64,000 nt of DNA from Pseudonocardia parietis. Lineage in GTDB: Bacteria > Actinomycetota > Actinomycetes > Mycobacteriales > Pseudonocardiaceae. The notes beneath the pieces are model-generated. The model ran no database searches. It saw only the letters and a program-made list of their open reading frames with translations, and was not told where the DNA came from. The stretch's first letter is position 1. Every line of letters begins with the position of its first letter. The translations under genes and the position numbers were made by a program. Of this stretch, positions 11,501-18,614 are shown one piece after another. The DNA is taken from positions 4,402,001 through 4,466,000 of the forward strand of contig NZ_JAGINU010000001.1 of NCBI RefSeq assembly GCF_017876315.1, read 5' to 3'.

Positions 11501-11595
11501 CGGCGCATCGGGCCCCGCACCTCGACCACCGAGCCCTCGACGACCAGTCGCAGCGGCCCGAGCACCTGCACCCGAACCGGCGGCCCGTCCACCAC
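8560..11595 (-). CDS. AfsR/SARP-family transcriptional activator with NB-ARC ATPase and TPR-like region
   Basis: About 1011 residues from GTG at 11595 (a second in-frame GTG lies at 11592). It has a winged helix at about 9-95, a BTAD domain to about 245, Walker A GPGGVGKT at 292-299, LLVIDNCEHLLDAVRD, and helical TPR-like repeats to about 900. The final 100 residues are low-complexity Ala/Pro/Gly made from DNA repeats (DAPAVAPA, GGVSGGVPGG). It is a paralogue of the regulator at 1-2577, with the same layout of a divergent enzyme gene, here the methyltransferase at 11771. The 3' end overlaps the serine hydrolase by 29 bp on the opposite strand. Role inferred: activator of the neighbouring operon. 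Confidence 0.9.
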   Translation of the reverse strand: MVDGPPVRVQVLGPLRLVVEGSVVEVRGPMRRAVLALLALGEGRTVTVEHLIGALWPSETAESGRAALHTHVSRLRGHLGTGAARLQTRQDGYRLQLGTDELDLARARELLSSARGTATADPATAFARLQQARALWRGPILADLTDVEPVALAVQDCTRLHREVSDALVGAAVDAGKAEEVVGLAVAGLADDPLREPAVLLLMRALAATGSAAQALRTGREYRARLADEAGLDPSPALGDLERDIAGGAAGPPQATRREVRTAPATRLLGRDAEVAAVHRLLAAERLVTLVGPGGVGKTRVALELARRSTPPAPVLLLASVTAPDAVPHALADAVRLSVVQGDVLAACLAVLGDRPALLVIDNCEHLLDAVRDVVDALLVACPDLTVLATSLEPLGLAAEYTSRLAPLALPDRHRDGPEPGAVTQVPSVAVFLDRAARVRPGVPVTPAELGLVADIVRRLDGMPLALELAAGRLSTFSLADLHERLDRSLDLLGGRPGTDVRHRTLRATLDWSYRLLTADEQRLFRHMAVFVDGVDLATAERLAAELGPDSDPGSLLARLVDTSMIDATFGGDTRYRMLETLRAFGLDRLAAQGEQDAAQRRLVRWAVELTAWIDAAVVTDREPDADVALRRELANLRAAWRLVRERELLDEAVAIVAALFDAVFNRDLVELWGWAGEIAGDPGLAGHPRATAVLGTAAYAAYAGGDPAGAERLARAGLQRDDGSGGSSYCRHALAVALLARGAFGDVVEHCLIGAAGGDSRHGFLGLAALATAYAGDPGKARELNDAWLAAARSPSARAWAAYYAAEIENAAGRGEPAEQWYVRAVTLGRSAGATFVVGVAAVGLNSMRAVAGRTGEALAGYREVIDYFAGTGNWTHQWTTLRNLATLLRRLGDDEPADLLEAAADAAPDAPAVAPAAPIVGSDAPAAAPDAPAVAPAVDTGPARSDPAAPAPGRARALEAARGAIERNLTRLRPVPGSVSGGVSGGVPGGVPDRSPEAGTVSPPRPARR
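8614..8661. repeat. 12-bp tandem repeat within the AfsR-type gene 3' end
   Basis: Four units close to GGGAACACCGCC / GGAAACGCCGCC. They encode the GGVSGGVSGGVPGGVP stretch of the regulator's tail. Differences between units are consistent with slippage followed by drift. Confidence 0.75.
8779..8871. repeat. 30-bp direct repeat in the AfsR-type gene tail
   Basis: A block starting GGCCGGGGCGACGGCGGG occurs twice, about 63 bp apart, with degenerate copies between. It codes for DAPAVAPA-type segments. This is a coding minisatellite. Confidence 0.6.
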
Positions 11596-11770
11596 CCCAT
11601 CGTCGCACCGCCGGGCCCCGGCCGGGAGCCCTCGCGGGACTGCCGGCCGCGGCGCTGTCAGCGGGCTGCAAGGACCGGCCGGCATCGGGACAGCAACGCG
11701 ACAGCGTGCCCGCCGACGCTCGTCGTGCAGCCCGGAATCCGCCGGTGCGCAGGCGAGAGGGAGAACCGAG

Positions 11771-12817
11771 ATGGACCACGACACGGTGACGGAGTTCCTC
11801 GGGCAGGTCGTCACGGACATGGGCGCGACCGGCGCCGCCGGCTCGGTGGTGGTCGGGTACCGCCTCGGGCTGTACCGGTCACTCGCCCAGGGGCCCGCCA
11901 CGCCCGAGCGGTTCGCCGAGCGCACCGGCTGCCATCCCCGCTATCTCACCGAGTGGCTGCGCGGGCAGGCCGCCGGCGGGTACGTCACCTACGACCCGGC
12001 GACCGGCGAGTTCTCGCTGACCGAGGAGCAGGCGTTCTGCCTGGCCGACCCGAACGGGCCGAACGTGCCGGCCGTGTTCGTCCTGGGGCTGGGCTACCTG
12101 CGGGCCGAACCGCAGATCACCGAGGCGTTCCGCACCGGCGGTGGTGTCGGCTGGCACGAGCACCACGACGACGTCTTCGCCGGCTGCGACGCGTTCTACC
12201 GGCCCGGCTACGTCGCCGAGCTGGTCCCGAACTGGATCCCGGCGCTGGACGACGTCGAGACGAAGCTGACCGCGGGCGGGCGGGTGGCCGACGTGGGCTG
12301 CGGCCTCGGCTCCTCGTCCGTGCTGCTCGCGCAGGCCTATCCCCGCACCACCGTCGTCGGCTCGGACTACCACGGCGAGTCGATCGAGCTGGCGCGCAAG
12401 AAGGCCGCCGACGCCGGCGTGGGTGAGCGGGTCGCGTTCGAGACGGCCACCGCGCAGACGTTCACCGGCACCGGCTACGACCTGGTGGCGATGTTCGACT
12501 GCCTGCACGACATGGGTGACCCGGTCGGCGCCGCGCGCCGGGTACGGGAGGCGCTGGCCCCGGACGGCACCTGGCTGCTGGTCGAGCCGAACGCCTCCGA
12601 CGTCGTCGAGGAGAACTTCAACCCGGTCGGCAGGCTCTACTACGCCGGCTCGACGTTCCTGTGCGTGCCGAACGGGATGTCGCAGCCCGGCGGGTACGCG
12701 CTCGGGGCCCAGGCCGGTGAGGCGGCGATCAGGCAGGTGACGACCGAGGCCGGCTTCACCCGGTTCCGCCGGGTCGCACAGAGCGCCTTCAACCTCGTCT
12801 ACGAGATCCGGCCGTAA
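11771..12817 (+). CDS. class I SAM-dependent methyltransferase with N-terminal winged-helix domain
   Basis: 348 residues. The first 90 form a winged-helix/dimerisation domain (TPERFAERTGCHPRYLTEWLRGQAAGGYV). The SAM-binding glycine loop VADVGCGLGSS begins at 172, followed by the acidic strand end VVGSDYHGESIELA and motif DLVAMFDCLHDMGDP. This architecture is usual for small-molecule O-methyltransferases or Rv-type methyltransferases of actinobacteria. The ATG at 11771 follows GAGGGAGAACCGAG. It is divergent from the AfsR-type gene (175 bp gap). The acceptor substrate cannot be assigned. Confidence 0.88.
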   Translation: MDHDTVTEFLGQVVTDMGATGAAGSVVVGYRLGLYRSLAQGPATPERFAERTGCHPRYLTEWLRGQAAGGYVTYDPATGEFSLTEEQAFCLADPNGPNVPAVFVLGLGYLRAEPQITEAFRTGGGVGWHEHHDDVFAGCDAFYRPGYVAELVPNWIPALDDVETKLTAGGRVADVGCGLGSSSVLLAQAYPRTTVVGSDYHGESIELARKKAADAGVGERVAFETATAQTFTGTGYDLVAMFDCLHDMGDPVGAARRVREALAPDGTWLLVEPNASDVVEENFNPVGRLYYAGSTFLCVPNGMSQPGGYALGAQAGEAAIRQVTTEAGFTRFRRVAQSAFNLVYEIRP

Positions 12818-12822
12818 CGCCG

Positions 12823-12875
12823 CCGGCGACGGTCGCGACTGCACCCGGCCGTCGCCGGTTCGCCGCCGGCGACGG
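12823..12875 (+). terminator. alternative stem-loops after the methyltransferase gene
   Basis: CCGGCGACGG (12823-12832) pairs perfectly with CCGTCGCCGG (12849-12858), and the latter can instead pair with a second CCGGCGACGG at 12866-12875. The two hairpins exclude each other. There is no T-tract. It could be a simple terminator or an attenuator-like switch in front of the small gene at 12904. Confidence 0.4.
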
Positions 12876-12903
12876 CCCATCCCGGATACCGGAGGGACAT
12901 CCC

Positions 12904-13104
12904 ATGAACACGGCCACCAGCACGGCGCGCGCACCCGCCGTCTCCCCGCTCGACCCCGCAGCCACCCACCGGCACACGTCGCACTGCTACTGGGAACACC
13001 GGCGTTGCGCCTGGAGCTGCGCACACACCGCGTCCCCGATCCCGTCCGCCCCGGGTCCGGCGACGCCGGTCGGTCAGTCCGGCGCGGTGAAGCGCCTGCG
13101 GTAG
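12904..13104 (+). CDS. 66-residue Cys/His/Trp-rich small protein, function unknown
   Basis: The ATG at 12904 is preceded by GGAGGG at ideal distance. The protein has an Ala/Thr/Pro-rich leader and a compact motif SHCYWEHRRCAWSCAH holding three cysteines, two tryptophans and histidines, suited to metal binding or a short structural hairpin. The last 31 bp overlap the convergent GlxA-type gene. It lies 86 bp downstream of the methyltransferase with a switch-like double stem between. I recognise no family; the strong ribosome site and composition are the evidence for coding. Confidence 0.45.
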   Translation: MNTATSTARAPAVSPLDPAATHRHTSHCYWEHRRCAWSCAHTASPIPSAPGPATPVGQSGAVKRLR

Positions 13105-14024
13105 GACGTCGGTGTGGTGGCGTAGGCGAGGGCGAAGTTCTGCCGGAACGTCACGGGGCTGGCGAACCCGCAGACGGCGGCGATCCGGCTCACGCTCCAG
13201 CTCGTGGTCTCGAGCATCCTGCGCGACTCGTCGAGCCGGCGGGCGAGGACCCATTCGGCGGGGCTGGTGCCGGCCGTCTCGCGGAAGCGCCGGGTGAAGT
13301 TGCGGGTGCTCATCTGCGCGCGTGCGGCCAGTGCTCCGACGGACAGTCGCTGGTCGAGGTGCTCCAGGGCCCACGCCATGGTCTCCGCGATCGGTCCGGT
13401 GCCGTCGCTCGCGGGCAGCGGGCGTTCGATGTACTGGGCCTGGTCGCCCTCGCGGTGCGGGGCGATGACGAGATGGCGGGCGACGGTGGTCGCGGCCGCT
13501 GCGCCGAGGCGGGTGCGCACGATGTGCAGGCAGGCGTCCAGCGCCGAGGCGGTGCCGGCGGAGGTGAGGACGTCGCCGTGGTCGATGTACAACGCGGCGG
13601 GCCGCACGGTCACCTCGCGACAGTCGGTGGTGAGCTGCGCGGTGCCCGCCCAGTGGGTGACGGCTTCCCGCCCGTCGAGGATGCCGCTGTGCGCCATGGG
13701 GAAGGCGCCGAGGCACAGACCGGCGATCGTCGCACCGTGGCCGTGGGCCGCCCGGATCACGCCGGTGAGGTCGTCGGACGGGCGCGGGAACGTGCTGGGC
13801 CAGGACGGCAGGATGACCAGATCGGCGTCGCCGGCCGCCTCCGGGCCGCTGACGTCGTCGATCAGGAGGCCCTCCGTGGTGCGGACGGGACCTCCGGTGT
13901 CGCTCCAGACGACGGTGCTCCAGTCGTCGGCGAGTCCCTGACGCGCGACCTCGCCGAAGACGAGCAGCGGGGTGCCGAGGTGGAACATCGTGATGCCGTC
14001 GAAGGCATGGATCGCGATCCGCAA
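13074..14024 (-). CDS. GlxA-family AraC-type transcriptional regulator (DJ-1/PfpI plus AraC HTH)
   Basis: 316 residues from TTG at 14024. Residues 1-170 form a DJ-1/PfpI-like domain with the elbow AGLCLGAFPMAHSG. Residues about 215-316 are a double AraC helix-turn-helix (LSVGALAARAQMSTRNFTRRFRETAGTSPAEWVLARRLDESRRML, ending TPTSYRRRFTAPD). No in-frame ATG exists near the start; the next methionine is at residue 13. It is divergent from the cysteine hydrolase at 14149, a common pairing in which the regulator controls the hydrolase. The DJ-1 domain is usually a ligand sensor in this family. Confidence 0.9.
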   Translation of the reverse strand: MRIAIHAFDGITMFHLGTPLLVFGEVARQGLADDWSTVVWSDTGGPVRTTEGLLIDDVSGPEAAGDADLVILPSWPSTFPRPSDDLTGVIRAAHGHGATIAGLCLGAFPMAHSGILDGREAVTHWAGTAQLTTDCREVTVRPAALYIDHGDVLTSAGTASALDACLHIVRTRLGAAAATTVARHLVIAPHREGDQAQYIERPLPASDGTGPIAETMAWALEHLDQRLSVGALAARAQMSTRNFTRRFRETAGTSPAEWVLARRLDESRRMLETTSWSVSRIAAVCGFASPVTFRQNFALAYATTPTSYRRRFTAPD

Positions 14025-14148
14025 GTTGGCCTGATCTCATCGACTGTGTGCGTCTGCGCCACTCACGGTACCGCGACGTGGCCGGTGACGATGGGGGTCG
14101 TCGGGGCCGCACGCCTCGAACGTCGTCCGTCATCGAGAGGGAGTTCCG

Positions 14149-14781
14149 TTGAGCAGTCCGCGTCGTGCGTTGATCGTCATCGATGTCCAGCAGGAGTACT
14201 TCGAGGGCCCGCTGGCCATCCACTACCCGCCTCGCGACGAGTCGCTCGCCCGCATCGTCGACGCCATCGACACCGCAGCCTCGCAGGGGGTTCCGATCGT
14301 GGTGGTTCGCCACGAGTACCCCGAGGGCGCACCGGTGTTCGCGGCCGGGTCCGAGGGCGCACGGCTCCACCCGGAGGTCGAGAGCCGGCGAGGGGCGGAC
14401 TGGAAGCAGGTCACCAAGAACGTCGCCAGCGTGTTCGCCGGGAACGACCTGACCGACTGGCTGCGTCAGAACGACGTCGACACCGTGACCCTGGTCGGCT
14501 ACATGACCAACAACTGCATCCTGGGCAGTGCGGCGGCGGCCGAGCCCCTCGGTTTCACCGTGGAGGTCCTCCGTGACGCGAGCGGCGCCATCCACCTGTC
14601 CAACGAGGCGGGGACGGTGTCGGCGCAGCAGCTCCACGAGGCGCTGATGACGCTGCTGCACTCCAACTACGCCGCCACCACGACCACCGACGCGTGGCGC
14701 ACGGCGCTCGGCGCCGGGGACCCCGTGTCCAAGGGCGACCTCGGAACCTCCGCGGTGCAGGGGCTCGCCGCGCACTCCTGA
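14149..14781 (+). CDS. cysteine hydrolase, isochorismatase family
   Basis: 210 residues starting at TTG 14149, with GAGAGGGAG upstream. The catalytic triad is visible: Asp12 (LIVIDVQQ), Lys90 (WKQVTKN) and Cys123 (GYMTNNCILG). Members hydrolyse amides such as nicotinamide, N-carbamoyl compounds or isochorismate; the TNNC loop does not fix the substrate. It is divergent from the GlxA-type regulator (124 bp), which probably controls it. Cytoplasmic, no signal peptide. Confidence 0.9.
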   Translation: MSSPRRALIVIDVQQEYFEGPLAIHYPPRDESLARIVDAIDTAASQGVPIVVVRHEYPEGAPVFAAGSEGARLHPEVESRRGADWKQVTKNVASVFAGNDLTDWLRQNDVDTVTLVGYMTNNCILGSAAAAEPLGFTVEVLRDASGAIHLSNEAGTVSAQQLHEALMTLLHSNYAATTTTDAWRTALGAGDPVSKGDLGTSAVQGLAAHS

Positions 14782-14890
14782 TTCGCCGATCGAACGTGTG
14801 CGTGCCAGGACTGGCGGGTATTTCCCTGTCAAGCGCAGTTCCAGCAACGGGACCGTGAACACGACACCGTCTCCGAGAAGGGAACTGAGC

Positions 14891-14977
14891 ATGACCGTGC
14901 TCATCACCCGCGTGCGTCGTCTCGTGCGCGACATCAACCAGTGCCACGACCGCATGTACGGGCGCGCCGTCCGGTAG
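14891..14977 (+). CDS. possible 28-residue small ORF
   Basis: ATG at 14891 after AGAAGGGAACTGAGC, a good ribosome site, encoding a basic peptide beginning MTVLITRVRRLVRDINQCHD. It ends at TAG 14975-14977. It may be a functional micro-protein or the decayed start of a longer gene. Evidence is the ribosome site and composition only. Confidence 0.3.
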   Translation: MTVLITRVRRLVRDINQCHDRMYGRAVR

Positions 14978-15032
14978 CAGTCTCCGCGTTCTCGTCGGGG
15001 CAGGACCGCTGGTCCTGTCCCGACGACGTCGG

Positions 15033-15980
15033 TTATACGGCCGTGCGGGAACCGGCCAGGAGCAGCGCCGCGGCCTCGCGTGCCGTGCCCCAGGACAGCG
15101 TGACGCCGGCCCCGCCGTGCCCGTAGTCGTGCACGCAGCGGGAGTCGCCGATCCGTTCGACCTCCAGGCGCACCGACGGCCGCGAGGGGCGCAGACCCAC
15201 CTGGTGCCCGATGACCTGGGCATCGCGCAGACGCGGTTCCACCGCGCGGCAGCGGCTCAGGATCGCCTCGGCGAGCTCGGGATCGGGCTCGGTGTTCTCG
15301 TCGTCCATGCCCTGGCTGCCACCGAGGATCACGCGCCCGGGGTAGGGCCAGTAGGCCGTCCACTCCGGCTCGTAGGGCGAGGACAGGAAGAACTCGTCGA
15401 CCCCCGGATTCGTCACGACGACCTGCTGGCCCCGCACGGGACGGACCGTCGGGTCGCCGACGAGCTCGCGAGCGCCGAGTCCGGTGCAGTTCGCCAGCAG
15501 CGGCGCCTCGCCCGCCACCTCGTCGAGGGTGGTCACCACACGCTGTTCGAGGCGTCCACCCGCGTCGGTGAGGCGACGACCGAGGTGGTCGAGGTAGACG
15601 CCCATGTCGACGATCGGCAGCGTGGCCCGGGCAGCCATGGTGAAGCCCTCGGGCCGTTCCTCGGGCGGGCACATGTCGAGCCCGGGCAGCGGCTCGGACG
15701 TGTTCCGTGCCGCGAGGCGGCCGCGGCGCACAGTCCCCCCGGTTCCGTCGATGCCGGCCAGCTCGGTGAACGTCGTGATGCCGGCGCGCTCCCACTCCCC
15801 CACCGCGCCCGGCGAGAAGCTCGGCTCGACCATCGCCGAGGCGACCGCCGATGTGGTCGAGGCCGGCAGGTCACGCGCGTACACCTGCACCCGCAGCCCC
15901 TGTTCGGCCAGGCACACCCCGACCGTCAGCCCGATGACACCGGCTCCGACGACGACGGCGTCGTACTGCCGACCCCCCAC
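15033..15980 (-). CDS. D-amino-acid oxidase (FAD-dependent, DAO family)
   Basis: 315 residues. The dinucleotide motif GAGVIGLTVG is at 12-21, and the family signature HDYGHGGAGVTLSWG is near the C-terminus. WTAYWPYPGRVILGG and GLRPSRPSVRLE match the substrate-side strands of DAO. The enzyme oxidises D-amino acids to 2-oxo acids with H2O2 and ammonia. The GTG at 15980 is supported by AAGGAGGA ten bases upstream. It stands alone; the preceding kilobase has no clear gene. Cytoplasmic; the C-terminus RTAV is not a clear targeting signal. Confidence 0.92.
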   Translation of the reverse strand: MGGRQYDAVVVGAGVIGLTVGVCLAEQGLRVQVYARDLPASTTSAVASAMVEPSFSPGAVGEWERAGITTFTELAGIDGTGGTVRRGRLAARNTSEPLPGLDMCPPEERPEGFTMAARATLPIVDMGVYLDHLGRRLTDAGGRLEQRVVTTLDEVAGEAPLLANCTGLGARELVGDPTVRPVRGQQVVVTNPGVDEFFLSSPYEPEWTAYWPYPGRVILGGSQGMDDENTEPDPELAEAILSRCRAVEPRLRDAQVIGHQVGLRPSRPSVRLEVERIGDSRCVHDYGHGGAGVTLSWGTAREAAALLLAGSRTAV

Positions 15981-16142
15981 GATCAGTCCTCCTTCACATC
16001 ACGGCGGCCGCGACCGGCCACCTCGTGGTCACGCCGGGAGTGTGGCTGCCGACGACCGGCTGCGTCGTGGACGTTTCCGATCGAGGCCGCAGCATCGGCG
16101 GGGCACCCAGATCCTGCCGCGGCGTCAGCGGCGTCAGCGGCG

Positions 16143-16325
16143 TCAGCGGCTCGCCGGATGGGGCGAGTGCGGCGGGACGACGAGGCCGTCACGGGCGACG
16201 GCCGGCAGGCCGATCGAGGTCGGGCCGCGACCACACCGCGGGCAGACGAGGCGGTTACCACGCCGGGCAGGGGGCTCGCCGGTGCCGATGCAGCGGCTCA
16301 ACGTGGCGGTCACGGACTTGGGCAT
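16143..16325 (-). CDS. possible small CPRC-motif protein
   Basis: A 60-residue frame from ATG 16325 with GAGGGGGG upstream. The sequence MPKSVTATLSRCIGTGEPP continues with GNRLVCPRCGRGP, giving one CxxC knuckle plus a single upstream Cys, reminiscent of small actinobacterial zinc-finger proteins but lacking a second CxxC. Stop at 16143. Composition is better than in the surrounding frames, but support is modest. Confidence 0.35.
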   Translation of the reverse strand: MPKSVTATLSRCIGTGEPPARRGNRLVCPRCGRGPTSIGLPAVARDGLVVPPHSPHPASR

Positions 16326-16830
16326 GACGCCCCCCTCACTCGGCCTGACCGATCGGCTCGCCACGCCGCCCACCGCTGCGGCTCGGCGCCCCACCCCGCA
16401 ACGAACCTTGGCCCGTCGAGGGCTTCTGGTAAAGCCCGCGGTACTCCGCAGGTGCTACGGCCGATCCCGCCCTGAGCGCATCCGGCCCTCGCCGTCCACC
16501 GAAGCCGTCGTGCTCCGCGTGGCGGTGAGGTCCGCCAGGATCGCCTCCGGACCTCGTCGGCACCTGATCGTCGGCTGCTGTGACCGTGGTGAGGGTGTCG
16601 AGCAGCCACAGTGGAGCGACGAGCCGCGGCTGCGCTCCCCGTCCAACCGTCGGCTCCCAGGACGCCACTCGCGGCGCCGGGTGATCGCTCGTCGTCCGTC
16701 GCAAGTGGAGTTTCCCGTGACGCCAGGGTTTCCCGCGACGCCGTGTTCGGGATGCGTGAGCGCCGGGAATGCGGTGCCGGAAAGAGTTCCCTCTGAAGGC
16801 GGCGAGCAGAGGTGATTACGCCGTTCGGTC

Positions 16831-16857
16831 CTATATCCCAAGAGGTTTGGGATATAG
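16831..16857. promoter_or_regulatory. 27-bp perfect palindrome upstream of the Roadblock operon
   Basis: CTATATCCCAA and TTGGGATATAG form 11-bp perfect arms around GAGGT. It is AT-rich in a GC-rich context and includes TATAGT (16853-16858), a good -10 hexamer, about 122 bp before the operon's ATG. This looks like an operator over a promoter. The binding protein is not identifiable. Confidence 0.6.
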
Positions 16858-16979
16858 TGTCGAAATCGGAGTCGCGGCGCACACCCAAGGGGCGTGTCCT
16901 GATCGGCTCCGCTCCCCGTACATCGTTCTCGTCGTTCGGCCGCTCGCCGGCCGGGTGACGGCTGCTCGAAGGAAGTGCC

Positions 16980-17411
16980 ATGAGCAACATCGATTGGGCT
17001 CTCAACTCAGCGTCGGCGATCAAGGGGGCGTTCGCGGTCGCCCTGGTCGACTACGAGAGCGGCATGACGCTCGGATCCCGGGGCGGGAGCCCCGAGTTCG
17101 ATCTCGATGTGGCCGCGCCGGGTAACTCGGAGGTCATGCGCGCCAAGCTCGACGTGATGGCGAAGCTGGGGATCCGCGACTCGGTCGAGGACATCCTGAT
17201 CACGTTGGACACCCAGTACCACGTGATCCGGCCGATCTCGTCCCGCGGGGAGGAGCAGCTGTTCTTCTACCTGGCACTCAACCGGGCCCAGGCGAACCTG
17301 GCGATGGCCCGCCGCGACCTGCGTGCGGTCGCCGACCAGTTCTACGTCGGCGCACCCGGACCGGCCTCCACCCCGGGCATCGCGGGGCCGGAGCCGATCC
17401 GTCAGCACTGA
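16980..17411 (+). CDS. Roadblock/LC7-type protein
   Basis: 143 residues. Residues about 12-115 have the Roadblock pattern: helix, strand pair (GAFAVALVDYESGMTLGSRGG), long helix (NSEVMRAKLDVMAKLG), three strands (DILITLDTQYHVIRPI, EQLFFYLALNRAQ) and a last helix (ANLAMARRDLRAVADQF). Roadblock proteins dimerise and often bind Ras-like GTPases; in Streptomyces conservons they sit with a histidine kinase and a GTPase, neither present here. The ATG follows AAGGAAG. It is the first gene of a three-gene set. Confidence 0.75.
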   Translation: MSNIDWALNSASAIKGAFAVALVDYESGMTLGSRGGSPEFDLDVAAPGNSEVMRAKLDVMAKLGIRDSVEDILITLDTQYHVIRPISSRGEEQLFFYLALNRAQANLAMARRDLRAVADQFYVGAPGPASTPGIAGPEPIRQH

Positions 17412-17443
17412 CCCCCGGCGTGAACCGGGTCTGGAGGGACGAG

Positions 17444-18085
17444 ATGGCAGCACGACCAGCCGGAAGCGACCGGGAGGTGTTCGGGGCGTCGGCGCGCCTG
17501 TTGAGTACCCTGTTCGCCCCGCGATGGTGGCGGCGACAGATCGGACTCCGAGCCGGGGCGCTGGTCGACCCGTCGAGCGGGATGCTGATCGACGGGTTCT
17601 ACGACGGCCCGATCGCGGTCGACCTGGAACTCCTCGGCGCGGTGGCACTCGACCTGATGCGGATCTCCCCGCAGCTCATCGAAGCACCCGAGCCCCCAGC
17701 AGTCGTCGAGCACCCGCGCCGGGTACTGGTCGAGACCGGGCGGGCCGGCCACATGGTCGTGAGCCACGCGGTCGACCAGCGGCAGGAGCCGGTGCTGGTC
17801 GTGGTCCTCGTCGAGGGGAGCTGGAAGATCGCCGACCGGATCGGGCGCCGGCTCGCGGCGGCTCCGGCGCTGAACCTGCACCACGAACAACCCACGCTCG
17901 GGCACACCGCTCGGCATCGGGCTCCTCACCACCGTGTGGCCGCACAGGGCACTGCAGAGCTGTCCGATGTGGAGGCCACCGTGCGGATCCCACGCCCGCG
18001 CCCGTACATGGATCCGTGGTGGGCCGAGCCCCCGGTGACGCAGGACGCCGCGCCCTCCGGCCCGGCATCGTCCAGGCGCACATGA
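17444..18085 (+). CDS. probable second Roadblock-like protein, hypothetical
   Basis: 213 residues from ATG 17444 with GGAGGG just upstream (a GTG at 17420 is less likely). Strands and helices GALVDPSSGMLIDGF, VDLELLGAVALDLMRIS, RVLVETGRAGHMVVSHAVD, PVLVVVLVEG and WKIADRIGRRLA fit a Roadblock fold over residues 35-145. The remaining tail is Pro/Arg-rich and probably disordered. The stop overlaps the next ATG. Fold assignment is my inference from the pattern; no family name is certain. Confidence 0.6.
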   Translation: MAARPAGSDREVFGASARLLSTLFAPRWWRRQIGLRAGALVDPSSGMLIDGFYDGPIAVDLELLGAVALDLMRISPQLIEAPEPPAVVEHPRRVLVETGRAGHMVVSHAVDQRQEPVLVVVLVEGSWKIADRIGRRLAAAPALNLHHEQPTLGHTARHRAPHHRVAAQGTAELSDVEATVRIPRPRPYMDPWWAEPPVTQDAAPSGPASSRRT

Positions 18086-18582
18086 GGACCGGGCGGTTGC
18101 CGGATCGACGCCGGGCGGAGCTCGCGCGACTGCGCGAGGTCGAGGAGGCGGTCGATCAGCTGCGGGAGCAGTGGTGGGCGCGAGGGCGGCCCGATGCCCA
18201 GTGGGAGGTCGTGGCCGCGGCGACCCGCGCCCTGCTCGGGGTCGTCCGGCGCTTCGAGGGGGCGGAGCTGCGACTGCTGGTCGACCCGGGGCAGGGGCTC
18301 TCGGTGCGCGTCGGCCAGGAGCAGGGCGAGCCGGTCGCCGAGCTGGACCCGCCACAGCCGGCGCCGGCCGGGCCCGCACTGTCCACCCTGCCCGTTCCCC
18401 GCACAGGAGACGATCCGCTGCAGCTTCCTGCGCCCCGCGGGGCAGGCCTGCCGGAATCGGCGGTCACGCCGCCACCCGGCGAGGTCGCCGGCCGGTTCCT
18501 GCGAGCGGACGTGGCCCGCGAGATCGCAGCACGACGCGCCGCCGTGCTGAGATCCGGCGACCGCGACGACCCGGCCACCTGA
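18082..18582 (+). CDS. hypothetical protein, third gene of the Roadblock operon
   Basis: 166 residues. The ATG overlaps the previous stop by 4 bp (ATGA), so the two are translationally coupled. The N-terminal 30 residues form a charged coiled-coil-like helix (RRAELARLREVEEAVDQLREQW). A strand-rich segment LRLLVDPGQGLSVRVG follows, then a Pro-rich linker and a final basic helix (VAREIAARRAAVLRS). No family recognised; likely a partner of the two upstream proteins. Confidence 0.65.
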   Translation: MRTGRLPDRRRAELARLREVEEAVDQLREQWWARGRPDAQWEVVAAATRALLGVVRRFEGAELRLLVDPGQGLSVRVGQEQGEPVAELDPPQPAPAGPALSTLPVPRTGDDPLQLPAPRGAGLPESAVTPPPGEVAGRFLRADVAREIAARRAAVLRSGDRDDPAT

Positions 18583-18614
18583 CACCCGGCGCGCCGACCT
18601 TCCCGAATCCCCGC

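Larger units (their letters stand above)
15981..16979. other. long region with little coding evidence
   Basis: About 1 kb between D-amino-acid oxidase and the Roadblock operon. It holds a short GCGTCAGCG tandem repeat (about 16122-16150), a possible 60-codon minus-strand gene at 16143-16325, and a palindrome at 16831-16857. From 16330 to 16820 I see only overlapping open frames with Arg/Ser/Pro-biased composition and no ribosome site, so no gene is called. Confidence 0.6.

Noticed and set aside
12904..13104. The Cys-rich peptide as a RiPP precursor
   Set aside because: No radical-SAM, lanthionine-synthetase, cyclodehydratase or protease gene is nearby; a methyltransferase alone is not enough.
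16330..16820. Overlapping minus-strand open frames of 120-237 codons
   Set aside because: No ribosome sites, Arg/Ser/Pro-biased composition and no recognisable domains.
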